A DNA stretch of 39,759 bases from Bacteroidales bacterium (GCA_017961175.1 JAGCXV010000030.1:1-39759), one strand, 5' to 3'. Numbered from the stretch's first letter, positions 6,065 to 14,220 are shown. The notes: a model not told the origin generated them from the letters alone. A program made the numbers and translations.

Positions 6065-6745
6065 ATGCCTGAAGTTATGCTTAAAGTCAAGATTTACGAA
6101 TACGATTCCCCGTGCGGAAAGCTCTATCTGGCCGCAAGAAAAGGAAGCCTTTGTCTGTGCGACTGGGCTAATAGCAAGAACTTTACGGACACTCTTTCAA
6201 GACTTTCCAAAGCTCTGGAAGTTGAGTTCATACTGCCCGAAACTGAAACAGTTAAACCTCGCGCGGAGAAACCTTCCAAGGTAATTGTCTCGGCGATGAA
6301 ACAGCTCGGCCAGTTCTTTAACGGAAGGCGCAAGACCTTCAATATTCCGTACCAGATGGCCGGCACTCCTTTCCAGAATGCCGTGTGGAAGAGTCTTCTG
6401 GATATTCCTTACGGAAAGAGCGTTTCTTATGCGGAGATCGCCGCAATGGCAGGCTATCCTAAAGCCGTCAGGGCAGCGGCCAACGCCTGCGGAGACAATG
6501 CCCTGTCTGTCATAATTCCTTGCCACAGAGTCATAGGCAGCGACGACGGCCTTACCGGCTATGGCGGAGGACTGGGAGCGAAACGCTATCTGCTTGACCT
6601 TGAAAGCCCTCAACAGCGGCTTCCGTTCAAGACCGTAACCAAGAAACCGGCCAGGAAACCAACTGTAAAAAAGACCGCAAAGAAAACAACAAAGAAAACG
6701 GTTAAGAAAACCCCTGCCAAGAAAACGGCTGCAAAAAAGCAATAA
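6065..6745 (+). CDS. ogt: methylated-DNA-protein cysteine methyltransferase with H1-like tail
   Basis: A 226-residue O6-alkylguanine-DNA alkyltransferase. The suicide cysteine is Cys153 in IPCHRV, and the helix-turn-helix and arginine-finger region FQNAVWKSLLDIPYGKSVSYAEIA and the AVRAAANACGDN segment are present. It directly reverses O6-alkylguanine damage. Unusually, residues about 183-226 form a Lys/Ala/Thr/Pro-rich tail (repeats such as KKTAKKTTKKTVKK) resembling histone H1 or bacterial HU/H1-like proteins, which should bind DNA nonspecifically. The body alone is normal length for the family. It has its own promoter and is followed after 20 nt by a secreted thioredoxin-fold gene. Confidence 0.92.
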   Translation: MPEVMLKVKIYEYDSPCGKLYLAARKGSLCLCDWANSKNFTDTLSRLSKALEVEFILPETETVKPRAEKPSKVIVSAMKQLGQFFNGRRKTFNIPYQMAGTPFQNAVWKSLLDIPYGKSVSYAEIAAMAGYPKAVRAAANACGDNALSVIIPCHRVIGSDDGLTGYGGGLGAKRYLLDLESPQQRLPFKTVTKKPARKPTVKKTAKKTTKKTVKKTPAKKTAAKKQ

Positions 6746-6765
6746 TTTACAACACACCGTCCCCG

Positions 6766-7686
6766 ATGAAAAAGTTCCTGATCATTTTAGCCGCCGTCCT
6801 GGTCTGCACCGGCCTCCAAGCCCAGAACAACAAAAAGCAGCAGAGCAAGAAAGACGCAGAGTACGAGCAGAAGAAGGCTGACCTTTACAAGGAGTTTTCC
6901 GAGAACATGAAATGGCATAACGCCAACATTCCTCCCGACAGGAGAAGGGCGATGAGAATCAAGAAGCAGATTGATTCGCTCACTAAAGTCAGGGACTCTT
7001 TGATGCACTATACCGACTCTCTGATAACTGTCTCAGATAACAGACGGAACAGGATCGATAACGATATAAATTCGCTGAGAAAAGATTACTACGCTGTTTC
7101 AGAAAGTGCTCTGGAAGATGTCTACAGAATCAAAAAAGGCCATACGAGAGATTCCCTGGAAAAGATTATGGCCAACCTCAGCCCAAAGGTCAGAAAAAGC
7201 AAAGCTGCCCAAAGGCTGAAAGAATACCTGACATCGAAACCGCTGAAGGCCGGAGACAAGATATGGGAATTCACCTGCTACACCCTGGACGGAAAGAAGT
7301 TCAACTGGAAAAATGTACGAGGAAAAAGGATTTTCATAATACTTGACGGCTACGACTGTATGGGCGGCCACATGAATCCGCTTGCCTTCAAGGACTATTA
7401 CAAAAACAATATAGAACAGAAGGTCAAAGGGCGCCGCGATTTTGCTTTCATTCCTTTTTTCACCGAAGACAACTATGAGAGGTTCAAAAAGGACGCTGAC
7501 TTCTACGGGATGACTGAATACAACCCGGTTTCCGATATGGAAGGCCAGCTTTCCAGGACAGATATAGTCTTTGATATTACCGCTACTCCTATGTGCGTGT
7601 ACGTGAATGCAGACGGCACCATCAAAGCCATTACTGAAGGATTTGACCCGAAAGACCTTGAAAGGTTTGTTGAAGGGCTATGGTAG
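6766..7686 (+). CDS. exported coiled-coil protein with thioredoxin-like domain
   Basis: A 306-residue protein with a type I signal peptide (MKKFLIILAAVLVCTGLQAQ), a long Lys/Glu/Asp-rich helical, probably coiled-coil, region (about 25-150), and a C-terminal AhpC/TlpA-like thioredoxin fold (about 160-306). The usual CxxC site is replaced by DGYDCMGG with a lone Cys198, so it is not a standard disulfide reductase; it may be peroxidase-like or structural. The cis-Pro loop is visible as ATPMCVYV. It is probably periplasmic. It is 20 nt after the alkyltransferase gene and is followed by a hairpin terminator at 7717-7750. Confidence 0.7.
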   Translation: MKKFLIILAAVLVCTGLQAQNNKKQQSKKDAEYEQKKADLYKEFSENMKWHNANIPPDRRRAMRIKKQIDSLTKVRDSLMHYTDSLITVSDNRRNRIDNDINSLRKDYYAVSESALEDVYRIKKGHTRDSLEKIMANLSPKVRKSKAAQRLKEYLTSKPLKAGDKIWEFTCYTLDGKKFNWKNVRGKRIFIILDGYDCMGGHMNPLAFKDYYKNNIEQKVKGRRDFAFIPFFTEDNYERFKKDADFYGMTEYNPVSDMEGQLSRTDIVFDITATPMCVYVNADGTIKAITEGFDPKDLERFVEGLW

Positions 7687-7716
7687 CCCATAACTATCTG
7701 TTTTTCAACAGGCTCC

Positions 7717-7750
7717 AAAAAGCACCATGGCTAAAGTGGCAGGTGCTTTT
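7717..7750 (+). terminator. hairpin terminator after the thioredoxin-fold gene
   Basis: AAAAGCACC (7718-7726) pairs with GGTGCTTTT (7742-7750), leaving a 15-nt loop and a T-run at the end. It separates 6065-7686 from the nitroreductase operon. Confidence 0.65.
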
Positions 7751-7794
7751 ACAAAACAACCGATTACTAACTACTTACGAGACACCATAGCCAC

Positions 7795-8427
7795 ATGAAA
7801 CACATATCGATTATATTTGCACTGTTGATTCTGTCAACCGCAGCTCTATACGCTCAAAAGACCGAGAAAACCGACAAGATTATGGATAACACTGTTCTTA
7901 AAGCCCTCAAAGAAAGAAGGAGCGTACGTTCCTACAAGCCGCAGCAGATTACAGATGAAGAACTCAAGGCCGTCCTGGAAGCCGGAACCTTTGCCCCCAA
8001 CGGTATGGGAAAGCAAGATTCCTGGATTGTGGCGGTGCAGAACCCTCAGATACTGGACCAGCTGAGAAAAATGAACGCCGAGATACTGGGCTCAACATCA
8101 GACCCTTACTATGGAGCCCCTACCATTGTGCTGGTATTTGGCTCAGACCCTAAGAAATGGGGAAACTCAATTCAGGACGGAAGTCTTGTACTGGGCAACA
8201 TGATGAACGCCGCCCACGCCATAGGACTTGGATCCTGCTGGATTAACCGCGAGATGCAGATGTTCTCTACAGAAGAAGGCAAGGCCCTGATGCGCAAGAT
8301 GGACATTCCGGAAGAACTAATCCAGGCAGGGCTGACCGGCATAGGAGCGTTGTCTCTCGGATATCCGGAAGGAGAGCCGCGTCCGGCAAGACCTCGCAAG
8401 GAAAACTATTACAGAATAATCAAATAA
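7795..8427 (+). CDS. nitroreductase-family FMN enzyme with signal peptide
   Basis: A 210-residue protein of the nitroreductase family. The FMN-binding motif RRSVRSYK (41-48), the APTIVLVFG strand, the NMMNAAHAIGLGSCWI helix and the GYPEGEPRPARPR tail are typical. The first 21 residues (MKHISIIFALLILSTAALYA) look like a type I signal peptide, which is unusual for a flavin enzyme that normally needs cytoplasmic NAD(P)H. An internal start at Met30 (MDNTVLKALKERRS) would give a cytoplasmic enzyme of standard length, so both starts are possible. The PreA gene begins 11 nt downstream, suggesting a redox operon. Confidence 0.85.
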   Translation: MKHISIIFALLILSTAALYAQKTEKTDKIMDNTVLKALKERRSVRSYKPQQITDEELKAVLEAGTFAPNGMGKQDSWIVAVQNPQILDQLRKMNAEILGSTSDPYYGAPTIVLVFGSDPKKWGNSIQDGSLVLGNMMNAAHAIGLGSCWINREMQMFSTEEGKALMRKMDIPEELIQAGLTGIGALSLGYPEGEPRPARPRKENYYRIIK

Positions 8428-8438
8428 CATTCATTTAT

Positions 8439-9893
8439 ATGAGGACCCTACATCTTAATGAAGAAGCGGAGAGATGTCTTCTCTGCGAAAATGCCCCGTG
8501 TACCAAAGCCTGCAAAACAGCCGATCCTGCAAGAGCCGTAAGGGCTGTGAGGTTTGACAATTCAGCCAATGCCTGGAAGTGGATAAAGGATGCTTCCGAA
8601 GAAGAACTGGCTGCGGCTGAAAATGCCTGCATACATTACGACAGGCCGATAAGAATCAGAGAGATAGCAAAGATCATCGCTGAGAAATACCAGGAACCTG
8701 ACAGCAAGGTCAATCCTTCTCTGGAAATAGAGTTCTGCGGCCTGAAGTGCGAGAACCCGTTCTTTTTGGCTTCTTCCGCCATCTGCACCAACTACGAGAT
8801 GGTGTCATCGGCTTTCGAGGCCGGGTGGGCAGGCGTGTTCTACAAGACCATCTGCCTGGAAGAGATCAAGGAAGTTTCTCCGCGATTCGATGTTGTCAAG
8901 AACCCTGACGGATCTTTTGCCGGTTTCCGCAATATGGAACAGCTTTCAGAGAATCCGCCTGATGTTGATTTCCAGATACTTGCCAGCCTGAAACGCAACT
9001 ATCCTTCCAAGATTGTGGTGGCTTCCATTATGGGCAGCACAGAACAGCAGTGGATAGATTTGGCTGTTATGGCTGAAGAGGCAGGCGTAGATGCCGTTGA
9101 ACTAAACTTCTCCTGCCCGCAGATGAAGCTCTCCGGAATGGGAAGCGACGTGGGACAGAATATGGAACTTGTTGCCATCTACACCTCATACGTGAAGAAA
9201 GCCGTAAGTATCCCTGTCATCCCCAAGATGACTCCTAACGTGGATTCTATGGGCAAATTTGCTGTCAGCGCCCATTTTGGCGGAGCGGACGGCATTTCGG
9301 CCATCAACACTATAAAGTCCGTTACAATGTCTACCGGCTCCGAGGTAGACGGCAAGAAGATTGTTTCCGGCTACTCAGGCAAGGCAGTCAAGCCTATCGC
9401 CCTGAGATTCATACTCGAGATGGCGCAGAGCAATCTGATAAAGAATGCCCAGCTTTCCGGTATCGGTGGAATCAACACCTGGAGAGACGCTCTGGAATTC
9501 ATCCAGTTAGGATGCCGCAACACCCAGGTTTGCACGGCCGTTATGGAATATGGCTACAGGATCATCGACGACCTGAAAGAAGGTATGCTCACCTACATGA
9601 AACAAAGAGGCATAACCTCTCTGGAAGAGATTGTGGGAGAAGAGGTCGGAACATTTGCAACCACAGCTCAGGTTGACCGTGACACCAAGGTATTCCCGAC
9701 AGTAGACCGCAGCGTGTGCATCGGTTGCGGAAGGTGCTACATCTCCTGCCGCGACGGCGGACACCAGGCAATCTCATTCGGGGAAGACCGCCAGCCTAGG
9801 ATAATCGGCCAGAAATGCGTGGGATGCCACCTGTGCCGTATGGTTTGCCCTACCGGGGCCATTGGCCAGGCGAAGCGTATACCAAAAAGATGA
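8439..9893 (+). CDS. preA: PreA-type dihydropyrimidine dehydrogenase/dihydroorotate dehydrogenase-like iron-sulfur flavoprotein
   Basis: A 484-residue protein. The centre (about 85-390) is a class 1 dihydroorotate dehydrogenase-like TIM barrel as in PreA (ELNFSCPQMK, PVIPKMTPNV, SGIGGINTWRDALEFIQLGC), the FMN-binding catalytic part that reduces uracil or thymine. The C-terminus has two 4Fe-4S motifs, CIGCGRCYISC and CVGCHLCRMVCP. The N-terminal 70 residues carry Cys13, 16, 21 and 25 in the C-x2-C-x4-C-x3-C pattern normally found at the start of the partner subunit PreT or GltD. No preT gene is adjacent, so the electron donor is unknown. It follows the nitroreductase gene by 11 nt and ends 10 nt before a convergent gene. 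Confidence 0.87.
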   Translation: MRTLHLNEEAERCLLCENAPCTKACKTADPARAVRAVRFDNSANAWKWIKDASEEELAAAENACIHYDRPIRIREIAKIIAEKYQEPDSKVNPSLEIEFCGLKCENPFFLASSAICTNYEMVSSAFEAGWAGVFYKTICLEEIKEVSPRFDVVKNPDGSFAGFRNMEQLSENPPDVDFQILASLKRNYPSKIVVASIMGSTEQQWIDLAVMAEEAGVDAVELNFSCPQMKLSGMGSDVGQNMELVAIYTSYVKKAVSIPVIPKMTPNVDSMGKFAVSAHFGGADGISAINTIKSVTMSTGSEVDGKKIVSGYSGKAVKPIALRFILEMAQSNLIKNAQLSGIGGINTWRDALEFIQLGCRNTQVCTAVMEYGYRIIDDLKEGMLTYMKQRGITSLEEIVGEEVGTFATTAQVDRDTKVFPTVDRSVCIGCGRCYISCRDGGHQAISFGEDRQPRIIGQKCVGCHLCRMVCPTGAIGQAKRIPKR

Positions 9894-9903
9894 TGAGCAG
9901 AAA

Positions 9904-11016
9904 TCAGTCGTAGATTTCAAACAGGCTCTTGAAGGTTTTAAGGTTCTTCCAGTAATTGCGGACTGTATTGTCAGTGCACATCTGGAGGCTTTTCTCCACA
10001 ATCATCTGAGGTGCTCCCATACCGAAACGCTCTCCAAGCTTTTCAAAACCTGGCTTCAGGGCAGTTATTAGAACACTTTCTTTCTTGTTGGCTGTTGTCC
10101 AAGCCATGAACTCCTGCTGACGGCTTGCATACAGACGAAGAATGTCCAGAGCAATTCTCGGCTGAAGAGAAGCGTTGTTCTTGGCTTTCTTGACGAATGT
10201 GTTCCACTTCCTGAATACGTCCTTATCGCTGAGCGGAAGGGTTTCCAGGGCATAAAGCTCCTCGGCAAGCTGGTTGACTTCAGGCTTTCCTTTCTGTATT
10301 CGTGAAGCCTCCGAGAAGATTCCCTTGTCCGAGATATTGAAAACTGTGGTGTCATACCACTTGTCGCTCTTGTCGTCCGCAGTCTTGAAGTAGTAATAAT
10401 CTGTTTTCGTGAGTGTTTTGTTGTCTTCTGAGAACTTCATGCTTCCGCCTCCGAAATTTTCCCTTGGAGAGTAGTTTCCGTGTGGCTCTGTCTTGAGTAT
10501 CTCGTTCATCCACTCGCCATGTCCGGCATAGAACGCATCTATCAGATTGCCTTTATGGTCAAAAGTAGCATAGTAATGATTTATCTGCTGATAGCCGTCA
10601 ACTCCCCATCCCCAGACACGATATGCTACAATGCAACCGAAATCTGTCGGAATAACTCCATACTTCAGAATCTGGTCTGCAGTCTGCACTCTAAAACTGC
10701 CATCCTCCACAGTAAACTCTCCGGTAATTTTCTGGAAAACAGCCTCTTCTTCTTTGCACAGACTCAGTTTCGGTTCATAGTGCCAGTCACTTCCAAAATT
10801 ATAGTAACGGCGGTTATAAGCCAGACCGTCGTTCATGCAGATGCCAGCTCCCTGTACCCGGCTCTCGTCCCTCTCGTGCATAGGACGGGTGAACACCGGA
10901 TTATCGTTCATCGGATCTATATTGTAACGCTTCAGCCAGGTACGGCCCTCATCCTGAGCCTTCATCATACCGAAGAAAGCCAAAGAAAACAAAATGCTCA
11001 TAAGAATCCTTTTCAT
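9904..11016 (-). CDS. exported protein of unknown function
   Basis: A 370-residue protein. The start is placed at the ATG at 11016, which gives a classical signal peptide ending in MMKAQ; the frame is open much further upstream, but that part is intergenic in character and overlaps the divergent ATPase gene. The mature protein is rich in Tyr, Trp, Asp and Lys, with sections such as GFxVAYRVWGWGVDGYQQI and a C-terminal helical region. No catalytic motif or lipobox is evident, and I do not recognise the family. It is probably periplasmic. It is divergent from the ATPase at 11195, with three tandem repeats between. Confidence 0.65.
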   Translation of the reverse strand: MKRILMSILFSLAFFGMMKAQDEGRTWLKRYNIDPMNDNPVFTRPMHERDESRVQGAGICMNDGLAYNRRYYNFGSDWHYEPKLSLCKEEEAVFQKITGEFTVEDGSFRVQTADQILKYGVIPTDFGCIVAYRVWGWGVDGYQQINHYYATFDHKGNLIDAFYAGHGEWMNEILKTEPHGNYSPRENFGGGSMKFSEDNKTLTKTDYYYFKTADDKSDKWYDTTVFNISDKGIFSEASRIQKGKPEVNQLAEELYALETLPLSDKDVFRKWNTFVKKAKNNASLQPRIALDILRLYASRQQEFMAWTTANKKESVLITALKPGFEKLGERFGMGAPQMIVEKSLQMCTDNTVRNYWKNLKTFKSLFEIYD

Positions 11017-11097
11017 ATTAATATGTTTTTCAATTGTAATCGGCTTATCCAACCTTAAAGATAGCAAAAAATATGCAATGCCCACATTCGCCCAATT

Positions 11098-11142
11098 CAC
11101 AAACCCGTGTAACACAACTTTGTGTAATACAAACTTGTGTAT
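11098..11142. repeat. three exact-period 15-bp tandem repeats upstream of the first ATPase
   Basis: Three abutting 15-bp units: CACAAACCCGTGTAA (11098-11112), CACAACTTTGTGTAA (11113-11127) and TACAAACTTGTGTAT (11128-11142). Each is an imperfect palindrome of the form CACAA/TTGTG. They end 15 nt before the -7 box at 11158-11165, so they cover the -33 region of the ATPase promoter. A multi-site operator is the simplest reading. Confidence 0.65.
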
Positions 11143-11157
11143 TTGCAATTTTTTATA

Positions 11158-11165
11158 TATCTTTG
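11158..11165 (+). promoter_or_regulatory. -7 box TATCTTTG of the first ATPase gene
   Basis: Match to TAnnTTTG, 29 nt before the ATG at 11195, directly downstream of the 15-bp repeats. Confidence 0.6.
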
Positions 11166-11194
11166 CGTTATAAAATCTGATAATCAATTTTGTT

Positions 11195-12319
11195 ATGGAT
11201 AAACCATTCATTTTTGGAGTCCCGGTAGATGACATGCACTTTATCGGAAGGGAGAAGGAAATCCAAAGGCTTACGGCCAATTTCCAGTACGGAATAAACA
11301 CCATACTCATGTCCCCAAGAAGATGGGGGAAAACCTCTCTTGTGAACAAAGTATCAAGCCAGATTAACAGCAAAAAGAAAATCGTGGTAAGAATGGATAT
11401 CTTTTCCTGCAGGAGTGATTACGATTTCTACAACACCTTTGCGAGTGAGATTCTAAAACAGACTGCCTCCAAACTTGATGAATGGAAAGAATCCGCAAAG
11501 GGTTTCATAGAGCGAATTACCCCAAAGATATCTTTCAGTCCAGATCCGTCAACCGATTACTCACTCTCCCTGGGCATTACACCCAAAAGCCATACTCCTG
11601 AAGATGTCCTTTCTTTGCCACAAACCATAGCGCAAAGGAAAAAGTGTGACATTATTGTCTGTATAGATGAATTCCAGCAGATTGGAGAATTTCCAGACTC
11701 GCTGGCCGTTCAAAAAAAGCTAAGGACTGTATGGCAGAACCAGAAGAATGTAAGCTACTGTCTTTACGGAAGCAAGATGCACATGATGATGAATCTGTTC
11801 CAGAAAAAGAGCTACCCGTTCTACCGGTTTGGAGAAATCCTGAACCTTGATCCAATACCTGTTGAAACCTGGATTCCTTACATACAGGAAAGATTCCGGT
11901 CTTTCGGAAAAACCATTGATGAAGAGTCTATATCCAAAATCTGCCAGATTACGGAATTTCAGGCATCATACGTGCAGCAGCTTGCTTATTCTGTCTTGTT
12001 GCTCACAGACCAAAAAGTAACCGATGCTATAATCAAAGATGGTGTCCAGGATCTGATTCGCCAGAATACTGCAACCTTCATAGAACAGACAGAAAACCTT
12101 ACGACCTACCAGCTGAACTTTCTGCGTGCTGTCAACAACGGCATTAAAAGCGGTTTTGGTGAAGCTAAAATAAGAGACTCTTACAACTTAGGTTCTCCAT
12201 CCAACATTGCCAGACTCAGGTCTTCCCTGATAGACAAAGAATTGATTGAACTAACCTCAGACGGTATAATTATCGGAGACCCAATCCTCAGATTGTGGCT
12301 TAAAAAGATTCTCGCATAG
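11195..12319 (+). CDS. ATPase of the archaeal-ATPase (PF01637-like) family
   Basis: A 374-residue STAND/AAA-like ATPase. Walker A is SPRRWGKTS (40-48), Walker B is IIVCIDEFQQI near residue 155, and a sensor-type CLYGSKMHMM segment follows. The C-terminal part (about 280-374) looks like a winged helix (ARLRSSLIDKELIELTSDGI). The family occurs in many copies in Bacteroidota, and most members have no known job; some are thought to be mobile or toxin-like. It faces its paralogue at 12342-13475 tail to tail with 22 nt between. Three tandem operator-like repeats precede it. Confidence 0.85.
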   Translation: MDKPFIFGVPVDDMHFIGREKEIQRLTANFQYGINTILMSPRRWGKTSLVNKVSSQINSKKKIVVRMDIFSCRSDYDFYNTFASEILKQTASKLDEWKESAKGFIERITPKISFSPDPSTDYSLSLGITPKSHTPEDVLSLPQTIAQRKKCDIIVCIDEFQQIGEFPDSLAVQKKLRTVWQNQKNVSYCLYGSKMHMMMNLFQKKSYPFYRFGEILNLDPIPVETWIPYIQERFRSFGKTIDEESISKICQITEFQASYVQQLAYSVLLLTDQKVTDAIIKDGVQDLIRQNTATFIEQTENLTTYQLNFLRAVNNGIKSGFGEAKIRDSYNLGSPSNIARLRSSLIDKELIELTSDGIIIGDPILRLWLKKILA

Positions 12320-12341
12320 CGTTTAACAAAAATGAGAAAAA

Positions 12342-13475
12342 CTATCTGAAAGTAGAAGCTATCCATTTTCCGAAGAAGCGGTCATAGACAATATAGCCGT
12401 TTTCTGATTTATAGAGAATCTCGTCATCCAAGAGGCGCTGGAGAGCACTCTTGACACTGCTTGCAGCTTTAAGTTCATACTTGGAGATGAAGGATCCAGC
12501 TGTGATTTCAGACACTTTTCCTTCTATTGCAACAGCCTTGAGCAGTTTAACCTGACCATTTCTAAAACGGTCAAGAAGACTCTGGTAATAGTACTCGTTT
12601 TCCTTGATGATATCGTTGATGGCTTCCTTAACAAGAGCTTCATCTATCACTCTGTCTGACTTACCATATATCTGATTCATTATCTTCTGGATATACCAGG
12701 TATGGCCCTCATATTGCTCATAGACGCTATGGAATATCTCCCTTGAGATGCTGCGCCCCTGCTTCTTGAAGAAATTGTCGGCAAACTTCCAATACTCTTC
12801 TTCATCGATTACACCTATAGCCAGAGATGACGTGCTCTGATAGAAAGGTCTCTTTGCAGACAAAAACATCTCGTTTAGCAAATGAACCCTGCTACCGGAA
12901 AAAATGAAGTGGACATTATGGATGTTTTGGATATATGAACGAAGAAGCGCCTCTACGTTCTTCTCAGGATAAAGAGCAACCTGCTGAAACTCGTCAAATG
13001 CGATATAACACTTCTTCTCCGACTTTTTCAGGTAATTGAAGACTTCTGCAATAGTACGTTCCTCTTGGCCGGAGACAACATCCACACCAACCTTTGGCAT
13101 TCCTGTCAACTCGTTAATAGTCAGACTCGGACGAAGGCCCTTTATCGTAGATGTTATTTTCTTGAAAAGCCTTGTGGCATCAGAATCAAGCTGCCCAAGC
13201 ACGGAGCTCGCAAACATCTTGGTAAACTCACTAAGGTTTTGCGTAGAAAACAGATCCATATAAATGGTTGTCACGTTCTTCTGCTTCTTTTTCAGAAGAT
13301 AAAACAGATGAAGAATAAGCCCAGTCTTGCCCATTCTTCTCGCCGATGCTAGAGTGACATTCCTTCCATTCTCGAGAGAGTCTGACAGTTTGGACAGTTC
13401 TTCCTTCCTGTCGCAGAAATACTCTGGGGACTCATATCCAGTAATAACAAACGGATTGTCTATTTTGGTTGCCAT
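12342..13475 (-). CDS. ATPase of the archaeal-ATPase (PF01637-like) family, second copy
   Basis: A 377-residue paralogue of the neighbouring ATPase with the same plan: Walker A SARRMGKTG (44-52), Walker B CYIAFDEFQQV, FIFSGSRVHLL sensor segment, and a C-terminal winged-helix-like domain (SVKSALQRLLDDEILYKSENG). Identity with the 11195 product is clearly low outside the motifs, so the pair is not a recent duplication. No partner nuclease or DUF234 domain is visible. Its upstream region has three ATTACG-type repeats at 13-14 nt spacing. Confidence 0.85.
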   Translation of the reverse strand: MATKIDNPFVITGYESPEYFCDRKEELSKLSDSLENGRNVTLASARRMGKTGLILHLFYLLKKKQKNVTTIYMDLFSTQNLSEFTKMFASSVLGQLDSDATRLFKKITSTIKGLRPSLTINELTGMPKVGVDVVSGQEERTIAEVFNYLKKSEKKCYIAFDEFQQVALYPEKNVEALLRSYIQNIHNVHFIFSGSRVHLLNEMFLSAKRPFYQSTSSLAIGVIDEEEYWKFADNFFKKQGRSISREIFHSVYEQYEGHTWYIQKIMNQIYGKSDRVIDEALVKEAINDIIKENEYYYQSLLDRFRNGQVKLLKAVAIEGKVSEITAGSFISKYELKAASSVKSALQRLLDDEILYKSENGYIVYDRFFGKWIASTFR

Positions 13476-13494
13476 AATTCTTTGCCTTATTTTG

Positions 13495-13540
13495 ATTACG
13501 GTTTTTAATTACGTATTTTCCGTTACGCAAATATCGTAAT
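13495..13540. repeat. ATTACG-type tandem repeats upstream of the second ATPase
   Basis: ATTACG at 13495-13500 and 13508-13513 and GTTACG at 13522-13527 head units of 13-14 nt, each followed by a T-rich or A/T-rich run; an inverted CGTAAT follows at 13535-13540. They lie 20-65 nt upstream of the minus-strand ATG at 13475, between it and a weak GATATTTG box (13529-13536, minus). Confidence 0.5.
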
Positions 13541-13640
13541 AAAATTCAGTAATGACAAATGTTGAGTCAATAATTACACTGCCTTTTTTATGCAGACTGG
13601 CCCGTTTTCTTTGCACCGTAAGAACAACAAAGAATACATT

Positions 13641-13787
13641 ATGAACGCACTAGACAATATCACAAACAGCCTCCCTGCCACTATCGGCCAGATAGTGAAT
13701 ATGGCTGCAAACACAGGGCTGAAACTCGGCAAATCCATCGGCCAGGAGATTTCAGACATGATAGACGATCTTTTTGACTCTCTTTAA
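13641..13787 (+). CDS. 48-residue microprotein
   Basis: A short protein beginning MNALDNITNSLPATIGQIVN, with an amphipathic-helix look (hydrophobic residues every three to four) and an acidic end, DMIDDLFDSL. The frame is open upstream to 13590, but a TTTG box at 13612-13615 places the transcript start just before the ATG at 13641. It is followed after 22 nt by a second microprotein. No family recognised; membrane association is possible. Confidence 0.5.
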   Translation: MNALDNITNSLPATIGQIVNMAANTGLKLGKSIGQEISDMIDDLFDSL

Positions 13788-13809
13788 ACATTAAACAGTA
13801 CAACACATC

Positions 13810-13929
13810 ATGAAAGACATTGCAAAAATCACAGTTAAGGTATTCATAGGCATAGCTACCATCGCCACCGGAGGTGTGCTCCTGAACAACGCGGCCAAAG
13901 ACGCCGCCACACTCAAAGAGAAGAACTGA
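13810..13929 (+). CDS. 39-residue single-pass membrane microprotein
   Basis: Encodes a 39-residue peptide starting MKDIAKITVK, with a hydrophobic core VFIGIATIATGGVLL and a charged C-terminus DAATLKEKN. Its position between the 48-residue microprotein and the zinc-ribbon gene, on the same strand with short gaps, supports a real gene. No homologue is known to me. Confidence 0.45.
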   Translation: MKDIAKITVKVFIGIATIATGGVLLNNAAKDAATLKEKN

Positions 13930-13959
13930 GTTTATTCATCGCGATAAAAAACAGACACC

Positions 13960-14181
13960 ATGCTTAGAGGATTCGTAAACGCAAAGTGCCCCCACTGCGG
14001 ACACAGGTTCAAGGCTCCTGACATTGAAAGGAGTGCCACCATATTTTCAGAACCGGTCAACTGCCCCAACTGCGGCAAGAAAGTGGAGATAGGATTAAGT
14101 TCCGGCCAGGACGGCGACCTGTTCTCAGGTATTTGGAAAATACTGAAGGACTTGGTCTTCGGCAAGCCTCCTATAATTTGA
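13960..14181 (+). CDS. small zinc-ribbon protein
   Basis: A 73-residue protein with paired knuckles AKCPHCGHRFKAPD (Cys10, Cys13) and NCPNCGKKVEIG (Cys35, Cys38), a treble-clef or rubredoxin-like zinc ribbon, and a hydrophobic C-terminal segment IWKILKDLVFGKPPII that could contact membrane. It lies 39 nt before the DUF445 gene and is likely co-transcribed with it. Function unknown; such ribbons often bind nucleic acid or protein. Confidence 0.7.
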   Translation: MLRGFVNAKCPHCGHRFKAPDIERSATIFSEPVNCPNCGKKVEIGLSSGQDGDLFSGIWKILKDLVFGKPPII

Positions 14182-14220
14182 GGCCTGGCAGTTATTGTCT
14201 TGACGCAATACAACTGACTT

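Noticed and set aside
11017-11373. N-terminal extension of the 9904-11016 gene
   Set aside because: It would run through the divergent ATPase promoter, its tandem repeats and the start of the ATPase gene; the ATG at 11016 gives a classical signal peptide.
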